Positions 9,053-19,900 of a stretch of 64,000 nt of DNA are shown here, in pieces. A program made the position numbers and the translations under genes. The notes under the pieces are model-generated. The model searched no databases, had not been told where the DNA came from, and was given only the letters and a program-made list of their open reading frames with translations. Source of the stretch: Prevotella sp. Lineage in GTDB: Bacteria; Bacteroidota; Bacteroidia; Bacteroidales; Bacteroidaceae. The first letter of the stretch is position 1. The number at the start of each line of letters is the position of its first letter. The DNA lies in assembly GCA_017417465.1 (NCBI GenBank), contig JAFPZD010000242.1:1-64000 (forward strand), in the 5' to 3' direction.

Positions 9053-9140
9053 TCTACCTTTTCTCGCCATGGCAGAATTGATGCGAGCATCATTCTGCTC
9101 ATTTGGCTTAACGAAAACGTTGATTTTTTTGAGTATCATA

Positions 9141-12100
9141 CTATTTGCTAATATATTTTTTACCGTTTTGTATGTATATGCCTTTCTGGGCCCCGTCGAT
9201 GCGGCGACCGCTGAGGTCGAAGACACGCTCGGTGCCGTCGGCGTCGATGGTGCGGACGACGGGCTCGATGGCCGTTGTCCCACTACCTTCGTCGGGGGTG
9301 TAGCTGCCGCTGAACATCATGGCGAGGCTGCGGGCGCCGTTGGGAGTCGTGGCCTGGAAGTAGGCGCGGAAGGGGCCGACGTAGGCACGCGGCTGGCCGC
9401 TGGGCACCTTGTACCAGATGCCGTCGCTCTGCAGGATGTAGGCGGGCTTCTGCGCGTCGTAGAGCGTGGTGTTGGGGATGGTGGCGGTGCTGCCCTTGAA
9501 CTGGTAGGAAGCTCCGTCGATGACGGTGGTGCCTGCCGTTTGGTGCTGCGCCACTTCGCCGCCCTGACCGGCGACGGTGGCTGCGCCGCTGCTTACTACT
9601 ATATAATAAGGTGTATAAGCCTCCATCTGTCCACCCTCCACCTCGCTGAAGGTGACGGTGGTCACGCCCTCGATGTCGGCAATCTCCGACGGGGCATAGA
9701 CCTTGGCCTCGCTGTTCTCTTCGAGGGTAAGCGTCCATGCGAAGGGCAGGCATACGGTGTAGCCTTTCTCTTCGTAGCTCTCGGTGATGTTATAGGCCTG
9801 TACAGGCTGTGTCTTGTAGGTCACACCGTCCTCTTCATAGAGGTGGTTACCGTTCTCGTCGTACACAAATTCCAGCACGGGTTCGCCGTGTTCGTCCAGT
9901 TCATACACGGGGTTGCCGCTCTCATCCACCTGGGGCTCGGCTGTGGCTACCTGCTGGGCAGCAAAGTAGCGGTCGTAGCTGACAGCGGGGAAGCTGAACG
10001 CCACCTTCGGGTCGAAATCCCAACCGTCGGTCAGCACGAGGTCGGTGCCCGTGTTGCCGATAACAACGTTCTTTTCGCCGTTGGCGTCATGTCTTCTGTC
10101 GGCGGGCAGATAGATGATGGTTTGTGCGGATAGTCCGGCGAAGGGGAAGGATTTAAAAATATTCAGACGTTCAACAGCAGTCGGATTACGGTTCACGGTA
10201 ATGCCTGGGTCACTGAACAAGCCTCCCTGCTCCCATTCAGTGCACTGGCTGTAATCCACATAGCGGAGGTTGTCGCAGCCGATGAACAGGTCGTCGTGGG
10301 AGCTTACCATGCTGCTTGGGAAGGTGATGCCCGTCAGTTGGTTGCAGTAGGCGAAAGCGTTGGTATAGACATATTCCACGCCTGAAGGCACAGTGTAGTC
10401 GCCCTTGGTGGCACCCTTCGGGGCGCAGACGTAGAGATATTTGCCGCTTGCGGAGAGGAGCACGTCGTCGATAGCCTTCAGCGATGTGTTGCCTGCAGCG
10501 ACCGTGATGCTGGCAAGATTCGGTAGTTTGTTGAAAGTCGTTGAATTTACTCCTGTGCTTCCGCTACCGAAGCTGATGCTGGCGAGCGACGGACAGGCTG
10601 CGAAAGCCTCGTCACCCAATCCTGTAATGCTGCCTGGCAGCGAGAGGGAGGTGATGCCCGTTCCGTAGAAGGCCTTGTTACCGATGTATTGTAGGCCCTC
10701 TTGCAGCGTGACGCTGGTGACGTCGCTGCGCTCACAGAACACTTCTGTGTTAATCTTCGTCACCGGCTTTCCGTTGACAGTGGCGGGGATGGTTACGGCG
10801 CCGCCGGTGCCGATGTATTCTTTCACATAGTAGGAACTTGCTTCATTGGTGTTGTTGGGATAGAACACCAAGTCACCCACTATCACCGTGGGATCATCAG
10901 TGGTGTATTTACCCAAGTTGGCAGGGATGGGCAGATTGTTCTTTACAGTGAAGTAGAACCAGTTGTCGCCCAGGTCGGTCTTCATGCCATCCCTATAGGC
11001 GATGGTTTCGGGGCAGCTGGTCTCCGTCACTACGGCGTCGCTGCCACGGCCATCGACCAGGGCGAGCCTGGTGTTGTTTAGGTCGGTGGCATAGCAGCGG
11101 TTGACTTCCAGGGTGCCGTTGCTGCCGCCGATGAGTCCAGCCTTCAGTTCGCCCGTGGTGGAGCGGGTGATGGTGGCGATGCATCCGCAGTCGGTGATGG
11201 TGCCGCGCAGCACGTTGCCGCAGATACCGCCTGCCCATGCCGCGTCGTTGGCATTAGCGTAGGAGGTGGTCACCGTGCCTATGAAGTAGCAGCTCTCGAA
11301 GGTGGCGTAGGCTATATTCTTGATGTCGGCCACTCGTCCGCCGATGCCGCCCACGCTGCCCAAGCCTGTGACGGAGCTGTTCTCTACCAGCACATCGCTG
11401 ATGTAGCAGGGGCTGAAGACGGTGGTGCCGAAGAGCACACCCACGTGGTTCTGACCCGTGACGGTGGCTCCGTCGATGCGGACGTTGTGGAGGTAGGCGT
11501 TCATCAGGCAGCCGAAGAGGCCCACGTTGTCCTGCTGGGCGTTGATGGTCAGGTCGCTGATGGTGCGGCCCAGACCGTTGAACTCGCCCATGAAGGGATG
11601 TTCGGCCGTGCCGATAGGTTTCATGCTGACGCCCGTCATGTCGATGTCGGCACCCAGTCGCACTACGCGGCCCTCATAGTCCTGCCGACCGCTGTTCACC
11701 TCTTCGGCCAGAGCCACGAGTTCGGCGGCTTTGGTGATGACCTTGTCGTTGTTGAAGTTTGCCTGCAAATGCGGCCAGAGGTTTGTCCTGGTCTTGAATG
11801 CTGAAGGATCAGAGCCGAGGTAGGGAACTGACATGCCAAGCATTTCCACAGTAGTCTTGCCTTCGGGCCATTCCTGCCAATACATCCCCATGTCTAAAAA
11901 AGCAGGCAGCGAGCCGGAATAATCCTTGTTGTAGTAGTTGCGTAAAGCATACACCTCATCGCTTCCGCATTTAACGAAGAATGCCGCCTTATCACCGGTG
12001 CCTCCGTCAACCGTAGCGTGGACGATATTGGCAATTATTTTATTTGACATATTATCCCCCCACGTTCCTAAACCACCGAAAGCGCCTGCAGCCCAGTCGT

Positions 12101-13124
12101 CTCCGCTGACATTGCAGTTCAAGACAAGGTTGTCAACGGCATTAATCACTTCTTCACTTCTGCCTACCAGTCCGCCAGCATAGTCATCCTCACCATAAAT
12201 GGAGGTGTTGATGACGCGGTTTCTGTACAGGGCAAGAACCTCTGAAGAGCCGACAAGACCGCCAGCCGAGTTGTCGGTCGTGGATACGGTGCAATTCATC
12301 ACCAGGTTGTCGCAAAGTTGTACTTTCCACTTGTCTGGGGCAAAATAGTAATCTATTGCGCCGCCCCTCTCATCATATTTGATTAAGGCACTGCCACGTG
12401 CCCACCCAAGAATGCCTCCTGCGTAGGTGGCATCGCCGGTCAGCGTGCAGTCTATCACTCGAACACCCTCGATGATACAGCCATAATGGTACATTCCGTA
12501 CTCCTTCGCAGAGGAGTCTCCTGGACGGTAATTTGGTACATCGAATTGAATTTCTTTAACTCTTGCAAAGCTACATACGATTCCGGCATAGTTCGCGCCA
12601 GAGTCCTTCAAATGGTAGTCTTTCACCACCAAATCCCTGATGGTACTGCCTTCGATATATGAGAAGAGGGCATGATAGCTGCCGCTCTCCACAGCATAGC
12701 CGTTGCGGATGGTGTGGCCGTGGCCATCGAACGTGGCGCGGTCCATGCCATAGTCTTTGCGCAGGATGGAGAAATAGTAGCCGCCCAGGTCGATGTCGCA
12801 CAGCAGGTGTACGTTCCTACGCTTGCGGTCGGCCCGGATGTAGCTGTTTGCCTCGTACATATCCCAGGCATAGCGTGCCAGCTGGGCAGCATTGTAGATT
12901 TCGATGTCTCCGTCCTTGTTGAATCCGTAGTACTGCATCGACTGACCGTCCCACAGACTGTATCCGTCGGCGGTCAAATTGGCATTGTTCTTTCCGAAAT
13001 TGTCGTTGTTTGACCATTCGTCGATGTCCTTAGTCTCTTTCTGCGCCGCTACTGGCAGCGCTGTCAGAAGGCTTGCGACCACCATCAGTGCCGCTACCCA
13101 TTGTCTTGTCAAGTTCTTTTTCAT
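9141..13124 (-). CDS. GLUG/leucine-rich-repeat (BspA-like) surface protein, paralogue 2
   Basis: The 1327-residue protein has a signal peptide (MKKNLTRQW to PVAAQ), GLUG-type motifs in two blocks (AGGILGWARG, AGGLVGSSE, VGLFGCLMN, AGLIGGSNG), BspA-type leucine-rich repeats (LQEGLQYIGNKAF, LPGSITGLGDEAF), a beta-rich C-terminal part and the tail VFDLSGRRIDG with KGIYIQNGKKY. The order matches its neighbour at 5228-9052. It differs by an extra acidic segment of about 55 residues (VDESGNPVYELDEHGEP and following, DNA 9795-9970), where paralogue 1 goes straight from the conserved FSFP-S/YDR region to GYTVCLPFAWTL. Predicted to be secreted and surface-attached. It lies 88 bp upstream of paralogue 1 and 32 bp downstream of a lipoprotein gene, consistent with one operon. 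Confidence 0.85.
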   Translation of the reverse strand: MKKNLTRQWVAALMVVASLLTALPVAAQKETKDIDEWSNNDNFGKNNANLTADGYSLWDGQSMQYYGFNKDGDIEIYNAAQLARYAWDMYEANSYIRADRKRRNVHLLCDIDLGGYYFSILRKDYGMDRATFDGHGHTIRNGYAVESGSYHALFSYIEGSTIRDLVVKDYHLKDSGANYAGIVCSFARVKEIQFDVPNYRPGDSSAKEYGMYHYGCIIEGVRVIDCTLTGDATYAGGILGWARGSALIKYDERGGAIDYYFAPDKWKVQLCDNLVMNCTVSTTDNSAGGLVGSSEVLALYRNRVINTSIYGEDDYAGGLVGRSEEVINAVDNLVLNCNVSGDDWAAGAFGGLGTWGDNMSNKIIANIVHATVDGGTGDKAAFFVKCGSDEVYALRNYYNKDYSGSLPAFLDMGMYWQEWPEGKTTVEMLGMSVPYLGSDPSAFKTRTNLWPHLQANFNNDKVITKAAELVALAEEVNSGRQDYEGRVVRLGADIDMTGVSMKPIGTAEHPFMGEFNGLGRTISDLTINAQQDNVGLFGCLMNAYLHNVRIDGATVTGQNHVGVLFGTTVFSPCYISDVLVENSSVTGLGSVGGIGGRVADIKNIAYATFESCYFIGTVTTSYANANDAAWAGGICGNVLRGTITDCGCIATITRSTTGELKAGLIGGSNGTLEVNRCYATDLNNTRLALVDGRGSDAVVTETSCPETIAYRDGMKTDLGDNWFYFTVKNNLPIPANLGKYTTDDPTVIVGDLVFYPNNTNEASSYYVKEYIGTGGAVTIPATVNGKPVTKINTEVFCERSDVTSVTLQEGLQYIGNKAFYGTGITSLSLPGSITGLGDEAFAACPSLASISFGSGSTGVNSTTFNKLPNLASITVAAGNTSLKAIDDVLLSASGKYLYVCAPKGATKGDYTVPSGVEYVYTNAFAYCNQLTGITFPSSMVSSHDDLFIGCDNLRYVDYSQCTEWEQGGLFSDPGITVNRNPTAVERLNIFKSFPFAGLSAQTIIYLPADRRHDANGEKNVVIGNTGTDLVLTDGWDFDPKVAFSFPAVSYDRYFAAQQVATAEPQVDESGNPVYELDEHGEPVLEFVYDENGNHLYEEDGVTYKTQPVQAYNITESYEEKGYTVCLPFAWTLTLEENSEAKVYAPSEIADIEGVTTVTFSEVEGGQMEAYTPYYIVVSSGAATVAGQGGEVAQHQTAGTTVIDGASYQFKGSTATIPNTTLYDAQKPAYILQSDGIWYKVPSGQPRAYVGPFRAYFQATTPNGARSLAMMFSGSYTPDEGSGTTAIEPVVRTIDADGTERVFDLSGRRIDGAQKGIYIQNGKKYISK

Positions 13125-13156
13125 TTTTTTTATGTTATCATTCTCTTTCTGTGAGA

Positions 13157-13798
13157 CTACATGGAGGCTCTTGTCGTGCCCGTGGCACCGTCGGTGGAGA
13201 CCTCAGTGTCGCGGTTGGGGTCGTCGTTGTCGGCATTGCCACCCCATGTAATGGCGGTGTCGGTGATGCTGCCGTCGGCACTGATGGCTTTCGCCTCAAG
13301 CAGGCGGGTGCTGATGCGTGTCAGGAACTGGCCCAGGAAATCGGGGCCGAGCTGACCCTTCGCTTCCAATTTGTTGCCCACATAAGGATTGCCGAAGGTG
13401 GCACCCTTCTGGTCAAGCACGGTGACGGTCATCTTCCCGTCGGCCTCGATGGTGTACGCCTCCTGTGAGGGCGCACCCTTCAATTGAGGCTGCACGCTGA
13501 AGCCTGCCTGTGTGGGCAGCGCAGCGAAGCTGACGGTCTTTGTCCACGTGGTCGTAGTGGCAGTCTCCTGCGCCTGTTGTCCGTTGCCATCTATATAATA
13601 TATGGTGACGGTGGCGGCATCGAGCAGCCCCTGGTTCAGGTTCACCACATATTCGGCCGTGGCACTTGTGGCCTTCAGCACATCGGGTTGTGGCGTTGGC
13701 GTGGGATCATCGTTGTCGTCACTTCCGCCACACGAGGCAAGGCTGCCGAGGACCAGCAGGCCCCCGAGCAGCATATTCATTATCTTCAGATTCTTCAT
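13157..13798 (-). CDS. Lipoprotein of unknown function
   Basis: The 213-residue product has a lipoprotein signal ending GSLASC, then GGSDDNDD and a Thr/Pro linker (PTPTPQP). The acid-rich stretch after the cysteine suggests display at the cell surface. The remainder has beta-strand character with no named domain and is not obviously related to the lipoprotein at 2063-2692 beyond the signal. It sits between the 2283-residue BspA-like gene and GLUG/LRR paralogue 2 with short gaps, so it is most likely part of their operon. A role as partner or anchor for these surface proteins is possible but not shown. Confidence 0.75.
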   Translation of the reverse strand: MKNLKIMNMLLGGLLVLGSLASCGGSDDNDDPTPTPQPDVLKATSATAEYVVNLNQGLLDAATVTIYYIDGNGQQAQETATTTTWTKTVSFAALPTQAGFSVQPQLKGAPSQEAYTIEADGKMTVTVLDQKGATFGNPYVGNKLEAKGQLGPDFLGQFLTRISTRLLEAKAISADGSITDTAITWGGNADNDDPNRDTEVSTDGATGTTRASM

Positions 13799-13859
13799 TG
13801 TTCCTTTTACTTTTTACTTATTACTTATTCAAGTTTCGTCTGTAGTTAGAGGTCGTTAT

Positions 13860-13900
13860 CTATCCAGACATCCCTCCCTTCGGGAGGGCTTGGGTGGGCT
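13860..13900 (-). repeat. CCCTCCC palindromic repeat between operon genes
   Basis: The minus strand reads GCCCACCCAAGCCCTCCC-GAAGGGAGGGA, a GC-rich hairpin unit. The same family supplies the terminal arms of the element inside dnaG (23901-24026) and the unit at 28185-28220. It lies between the stop of the 2283-residue protein gene and the start of the lipoprotein gene. On the minus strand no T-run follows the hairpin, so it is more likely a REP-like unit than a strong terminator. Confidence 0.65.
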
Positions 13901-13905
13901 TTTTT

Positions 13906-16900
13906 TTATTTGATGACCTTCTTACCATTCTTGATGAAAATCCCCTTGGCATTACCATCCACGCGGCGACCGCTGAGGTCGTAGACGCGCTCGGTGCCGT
14001 CGCTGTCGACGGTGCGCAGCTGCTCAATGCCCGTGGCATCCTCGAGTGTCATGCCGATGGCGGCGCGGCTGTTGTAGCGGCTCTGCAGCAGGAAACAGCG
14101 GAAGGCGGGGATGGTGGCGGCGCGGTGCTCATCCGTGTCAGAGAGCACGGGGTGCCACTTCGCATCGTCGTTCATTACGTAGGCACCCAGCTCAACGGCC
14201 TCATGGTTGTCGATGCTGTTCAGCGTGCCACGCAGTGTGTATCCAAGCACCTGTTGCTGTTCGCCTACGGTATCACCATTGCTGGTGGGCAGCGTCGTGC
14301 TCACGGTTGAAAGCAGGGCATCGCTGTTTTCCGTCCAGACGAGGTAAGGCTGCATGGCTTCCATACGACCTGTGTGCTGGGCAAAGATGAGTTCGTTTGA
14401 TCCACGTCCAGAGAGGCGGTAGACCTTCGCACCGTTAGGGATGTCGAGGGCGTAGGGCAGGCAGACGGTGTAGGGGGCGGCGCTCTTGGCCAGCGTGCGG
14501 GTGTTCTCCACGTTGTCGGCCGTCACGGCGAAGGGCACGCAGTAGTCCAGTCCGTCCACTAAGCGGAAGGTCTTGGCGTGGAAGACGCCGCTGGTACTGT
14601 CGCCCATGGCCACGTTCACATCGGCACTCTCGCCATACTGTGCAGGTACATACGCCAGCGTGTTCTCGCCGATGCCGAGCGAGCGCACACCACCCTCGGC
14701 GGCGAGCGTCGGGGCATAGTCGGCACACTGGCTCAGGTCTACATAGCGCAGGCCGGCAGCGTTCTTGAAGGCATCCTTGCCCACGCCCTTGATGGAGGCG
14801 GGCAGGGTGACGTTGCGCAGTTGTGTGAGCGGCGCCACGTCGGCAGTGCGCAACGAGTCGATGCAGGTATACTGCAGCGCGTTGAAGTCGATAACACCAG
14901 TATGGTTGCGGAACCAGCCAGTGATGTCATTGATCTGTCGCAGGTCGTCCTCAGTGGCGGCGGCGTGAGCAGCGAAGGCAGCAAATGACTCGTCGTCTTT
15001 GAAGGCACCCTTCGAGATGTTGTTCGTGCGCTGTTCTGAACCGGTATATGCCCCATCGTTGACATACTCATCGTAGAGCGACGGTCGCACGTAGAAGGCG
15101 TCGAATGTCGGGTTGTAGTTGTTGCACAGGTTACGCCACACCCAGTTCTCATTGTCCATCTCCATTTTCTTCTTCGAGAGGATGTACATGCGGGTCATGG
15201 AGGCGCAGTCGTCCAATGCACTCCAGTTGAATTCCTCGCACTCGTCGCCGATGACTAATGTCTCCAAATATTCACATTCCTGCATGGCACGCCTATTCAC
15301 CTTCTTACATGAGCGTGGCAGGATGAGCGTCTTCAGCGAGTAGCACTTGGCCAGTGCATAGCTGGGCAAGATGTCCTCTTCGCCTTCAGCTTGAATTTTA
15401 CTTCCATAGTCACGCCAGTTGCCGTCCATCGCGTATTTGCTCACTACGATGTTGGCATCGTAGAGGTCGATGTACTCCAGTGGGCCGAGGTAATTGCGGT
15501 CGGCACTTGCATCGGGAATGTAACGCAGGGCTTTCTCTACGTCGTAGCCTGCCAGGAAGCGCATCACAGTAAAGTCGGCACCCGAGATGGGACCGTTGAC
15601 CTTCAGGCCTCGGATGTTCGAGTAGTTACCTGTGACGGAACTGATATATCGGAGTTCCAAGTAACGGAAATATTCGTCAGACGTGTCGAAAGTTGTCGTC
15701 GTCTTCAGTCCCAGTTTCTCGGCCAGCGTATTGGGCTCGGTCAGCGTCACCTCGATGATTTCGTTGCGGAACTCTTCATCCTCGCCCACGATGTGGTCGG
15801 CATACTGCTCCCACTTCTCGCGGTAACGTTTCACATGCGTCTTTGGCACGATGATCTTGAAGTCGGAAGGCAGGTCGCGCAGGGCGTTACGCTCCAGTTC
15901 AGGCACACTGTCGGCGCTGATTCGGATAGTGCCTAAACGCTCGCATCCTCTGAAGGCATCGTAGCCGATGCGCTCCAATGAGCTGGGTAGCGTGATGCGC
16001 TCTAGATAGGCACAGTTCTCAAAGTCGTGATCCATCTCGCGGATGTTGCTGAAGAGTTGGAACTCGTCGAAGGTCTTCAGCTGGCGGTCATAGTAGAAGA
16101 AGTAGCCGTCGCCACCGAAATAGCTGCCACGAGGATCCTTCGTGCTCTCCACGGCGAGGAACTGCGATGGGAAGTAGCATCGATGGGCCATCAGGTCTTT
16201 CAGCACTTGTTCGTCCTCGAAGAGGGCATTGACGCTTCTGGCGCGGTTGGTCAGGGCAGGGTCGCTCATGTAGTCGCCTAACTGCGACTTCTTGGTATAA
16301 ACCTTTTCGATGGGTCCTTCCCACGGGTCGTCGCTCTCGCTGGTGGCATGCCGGTCGGTCATGAACACCAGTTCCTCCAGCCCGGCAGGGATGCCCTGTA
16401 TCAGGTCGCGCGTGTACCTTTCTAATCTCTCTCCGATGCAGAGGCGGCGCAGGTTCGTTGCCTTCTCAAAGGCATTCTCACCGATCTCCGTCACCGACGC
16501 AGGCAGGATGAGCGTCTCCAGAGCATTGCATTTGTAGAACATGTATTCGCCTACCCAGTTCTCCTTCTCCAGGTATTCGTCGACGCCCCAGAGGTTGTAC
16601 GAGTATTTCGTGTCCTTGTCCAAGTGGGCATCGTGCAGGTCCAGGTAGCGCAGGCGTCCGTCGGTGGGGTCGCTGTCCCAGGCGTCGGCACCCATCATGT
16701 GGCGCAGCACGCCCACGTCGAGGCCGTTCAGGTGGCCGCTGACGGTCAGCGAGTCGTACTTCCAGTAGGCACCGCCTACGGAGCGCAGCCGGTCGCCGTT
16801 CATGATCAACGTCAGTCCTAACTGCTCTGCCAGCTTGCCGGGCTGGCTCACATTGACAACGGTCAGTTTGTGGTCGTCGGCATTGCTCTTGATGTACTGT

Positions 16901-19900
16901 GCATAGCTGGGCCAGGCCGTCTTGTAGGCATCTACAGCCGAAGCGGGCACATAGATGGTGAAACCGTCGTAGTTGCTGAGGTCGAACACGCTGTAGTCCA
17001 GCTTGGCGGGCTTCGTGCCCTCGCAGCGTACGGTCTTCAGTCCGCTGTACTGGAAGGCGCAGGCATCGATGGTCTCCACAGCGGCGGGGATGCTAATCTC
17101 CTTCAGCTTAGAGCAACCGTAGAAGGCCCAGCCGCCGATGTGCTTTACGGTCGAAGGCAGGTCGATGGCGCTGAGGTTCTTACAATTCTGGAACCACGAG
17201 CCACCCACCTGCGTGAGTCCGACCAACTCGAAGCGCTTGAAGTCGGGGAAGGATTGCAGGTCTTCGTTGTCCGAGAACTTGCCGTTGAGGTAGTCGCTGG
17301 ATGTCACCCGTGTGATGTCGAGCCAGTCGCCCCACTTCGGGGCGTTGTTGTCGTACCACGGACGCGCTACGTCGGTGCGGTATTTCAGATCGCTCAGTTT
17401 GCTCACCACCACGGGGTCGGCGGGCAGGAAGAGACAGGGCATGAAGCGGTCCTGGTATTTCACCCAAGTGGTGTCGGCAGCGAACTGCCGTGTTTGCCGC
17501 TCGGTCATCTTGAAGCGTACCTTCGGCGAATGGTCGAACACGCCCTTGCCCAGTTGCAGCATTGTGGGCGTGAGCGGTTCGGCAATGTTCGATCCGTCGG
17601 TGCGCAGGTAGAGCATATCCACATGCTCGAGGTTTGGACATTCGGCGAAGCACGAGTCCTGCAGCGCCATCTGCAGGTCAGTATAGGCATCGCCCGTCCA
17701 CAGCCAGCCCGCTACGTCCCAGAACGAGACGCTCTTCACGTTCTGGTTCTTGCGGAAGGCATTCTTGCGGGCATAGTCGAGCTTGTAGTTGTTGTAGGAA
17801 CCGATGTCGTTGAAGAAGCCCAGCGCACCGTTGTTGTCCTTGATATAGTCGTCGTCGGGGCCGATGGCGTGCAGGTGCTCGATGGTATGTCCGCTCAGCT
17901 TTTCCACATACTGGTTGCCGTTCTGATAAGAGAATGCGTATTTCACGCCAAACTCAGTGAAGTTGGTCTTTTCTTCCACGTCCTCATACTTGAAGAAGCG
18001 CTTGTACTGACCCCACATCTCGTCGTTCTCAAAGTCCTCACGGCGCTCCTTGGGAATGATAATCCTGAACTTCAGCGAATCGAGGCCGGCAAAGATGTCG
18101 CTGCCGCAGAGCACGAAGTTCTCAGGCCCCATGGCGCGGCTACCGTTGTCGTCGGTCAGCAGGCGCAGGTCGAATGTCTCCAAGGCATCACAACCCACAA
18201 ATGCCGAGTCGGGGATGTATATGAGGTTGGCCGACATGTTGTGGCTGGTGCGGGCGCTGTTGTCGTGGAAGCGCACTGTCTTTAGCTGTTTCTTGTTCTG
18301 GAACACCGTGGGCAGCCACGTCGTGGTGCGGGTCACCTTCGAAACGCCGGTGTAGATCACAGCATCCTTGATGTCATCAGGAGCACTCTTGATGAAAGTA
18401 TGGTAGATGAGGTTCTTGTCGGGCGTGATGATAATCATGTTGCTGGCATGTGTGCTCACCTGGTGCATGTTGGCTATGATGTTGCTTTGCATGCCCTGTT
18501 TCAGCGAGGCAGCGTTGAGGTTGCCCATTAAATTGCAAGTAGCCAGGTTGCTGCCAATGGTCGCTCCGATAAATGACGAGTTTGAAAGCAGCGAGTAGTT
18601 CATGGCATTTCCTGCAACGAGGGCGGCAACATCCTTTCTCGACACATCGGCCATAAGGGCAGCGGTGTTTCGTCCGGCTTCTCTCATGCTATTGAAAATT
18701 AATTGAGAAGAACTGCTTTGGAAGGCCATCATATACTGCCTCAAAACCTTTGCAGCCTCCGAATTCATATTTGACATGAAAATACTAAACACCTGATCGT
18801 ACTCCAGTTGGAAAATGCCTTTGCTATCGACTAATCCCAAATTGAACATTTTATTAAATAGTGGGGTACCTTGATTCCAAACACCCATTTTGGTAACATC
18901 CACACCCTTTCCGAACAGCGATAGACCCGTAAATTGTGTTGGATAGGCTTGGCCCGCTGCATAATCTCCTAAAACAGTTGCCGTTTCTTGCGCGAGTTTC
19001 TGTAAGTCCACGACATTATCCGCCATTTGCTCAATGTCTTTCAGCTTTGCCGTTGCAGCCTTGAGCGCAGCCTTCGCAGTGGCTGCTTCCTTGACCGCCA
19101 CCGCGATATTATAGGCCGAATAGGCTATCATAGCCACCTCGGCAGCAATGACGGGAATGCTCCACAGCGAGAAGTCCTGTGTCACCACCTGATCGGTGTT
19201 GTAGGTGCCGTCGCCCGTTGCTATATAGCTGTAGGTCAGACCGTCCTTGGTGATGTCGGGCTTGGCGGTGGGCATGTAGTCGGCTGGTTGTAGATAAGCG
19301 GTGTAGTTGACCCAGTTGGGGTCTTCCTGGAACTCGGCATAGCGGTCGGGTGCAACAAGGATGCGGAAGTCAGGATTCACTATCCATGCGTCACTTGCTT
19401 GATTTTCATCCATCATGACGATTTCTTCGGAAGTTGGCAGTCCCAAGATGTTGTCGCCAGGGATGACATCCTTCGGCCCTAACACCTGCCAGTGGTCTTC
19501 GCCGTCTTCCACCTTGTAGAACAGGCGTATCTCCTTCAAATTTTTGCAGTTTTTGAAGGCACCGTTCTCAATCACCATCTTCAGGTCGCTGTAGGAGTTG
19601 TCCGAGCGGCCGTTGGTCTGCCAGAACTCCACCGCCTTCAGCTCGTCGCAGCCCTCGAAGGCTCCGCGGCGGATGGCGATGGTCTTGTAGTTGTAGTACG
19701 AGCCGGGGTCGTTGTAGATGCGTAGCACGCCGTCGTGGCTCTTCAGGTAGTTACTGTCCACGCCCTTCACCGTGGTGTACCACAGGTTGGCATTGTCCTC
19801 GGTTCGACTCTTGTCCGAGAGCAGCGAGGCAGCATTGAACTCCTGATAGTCGGCGTTCCACAGGCGCAGCGTCTTCATGATTTCCTCGTGCTGCTCGTCG

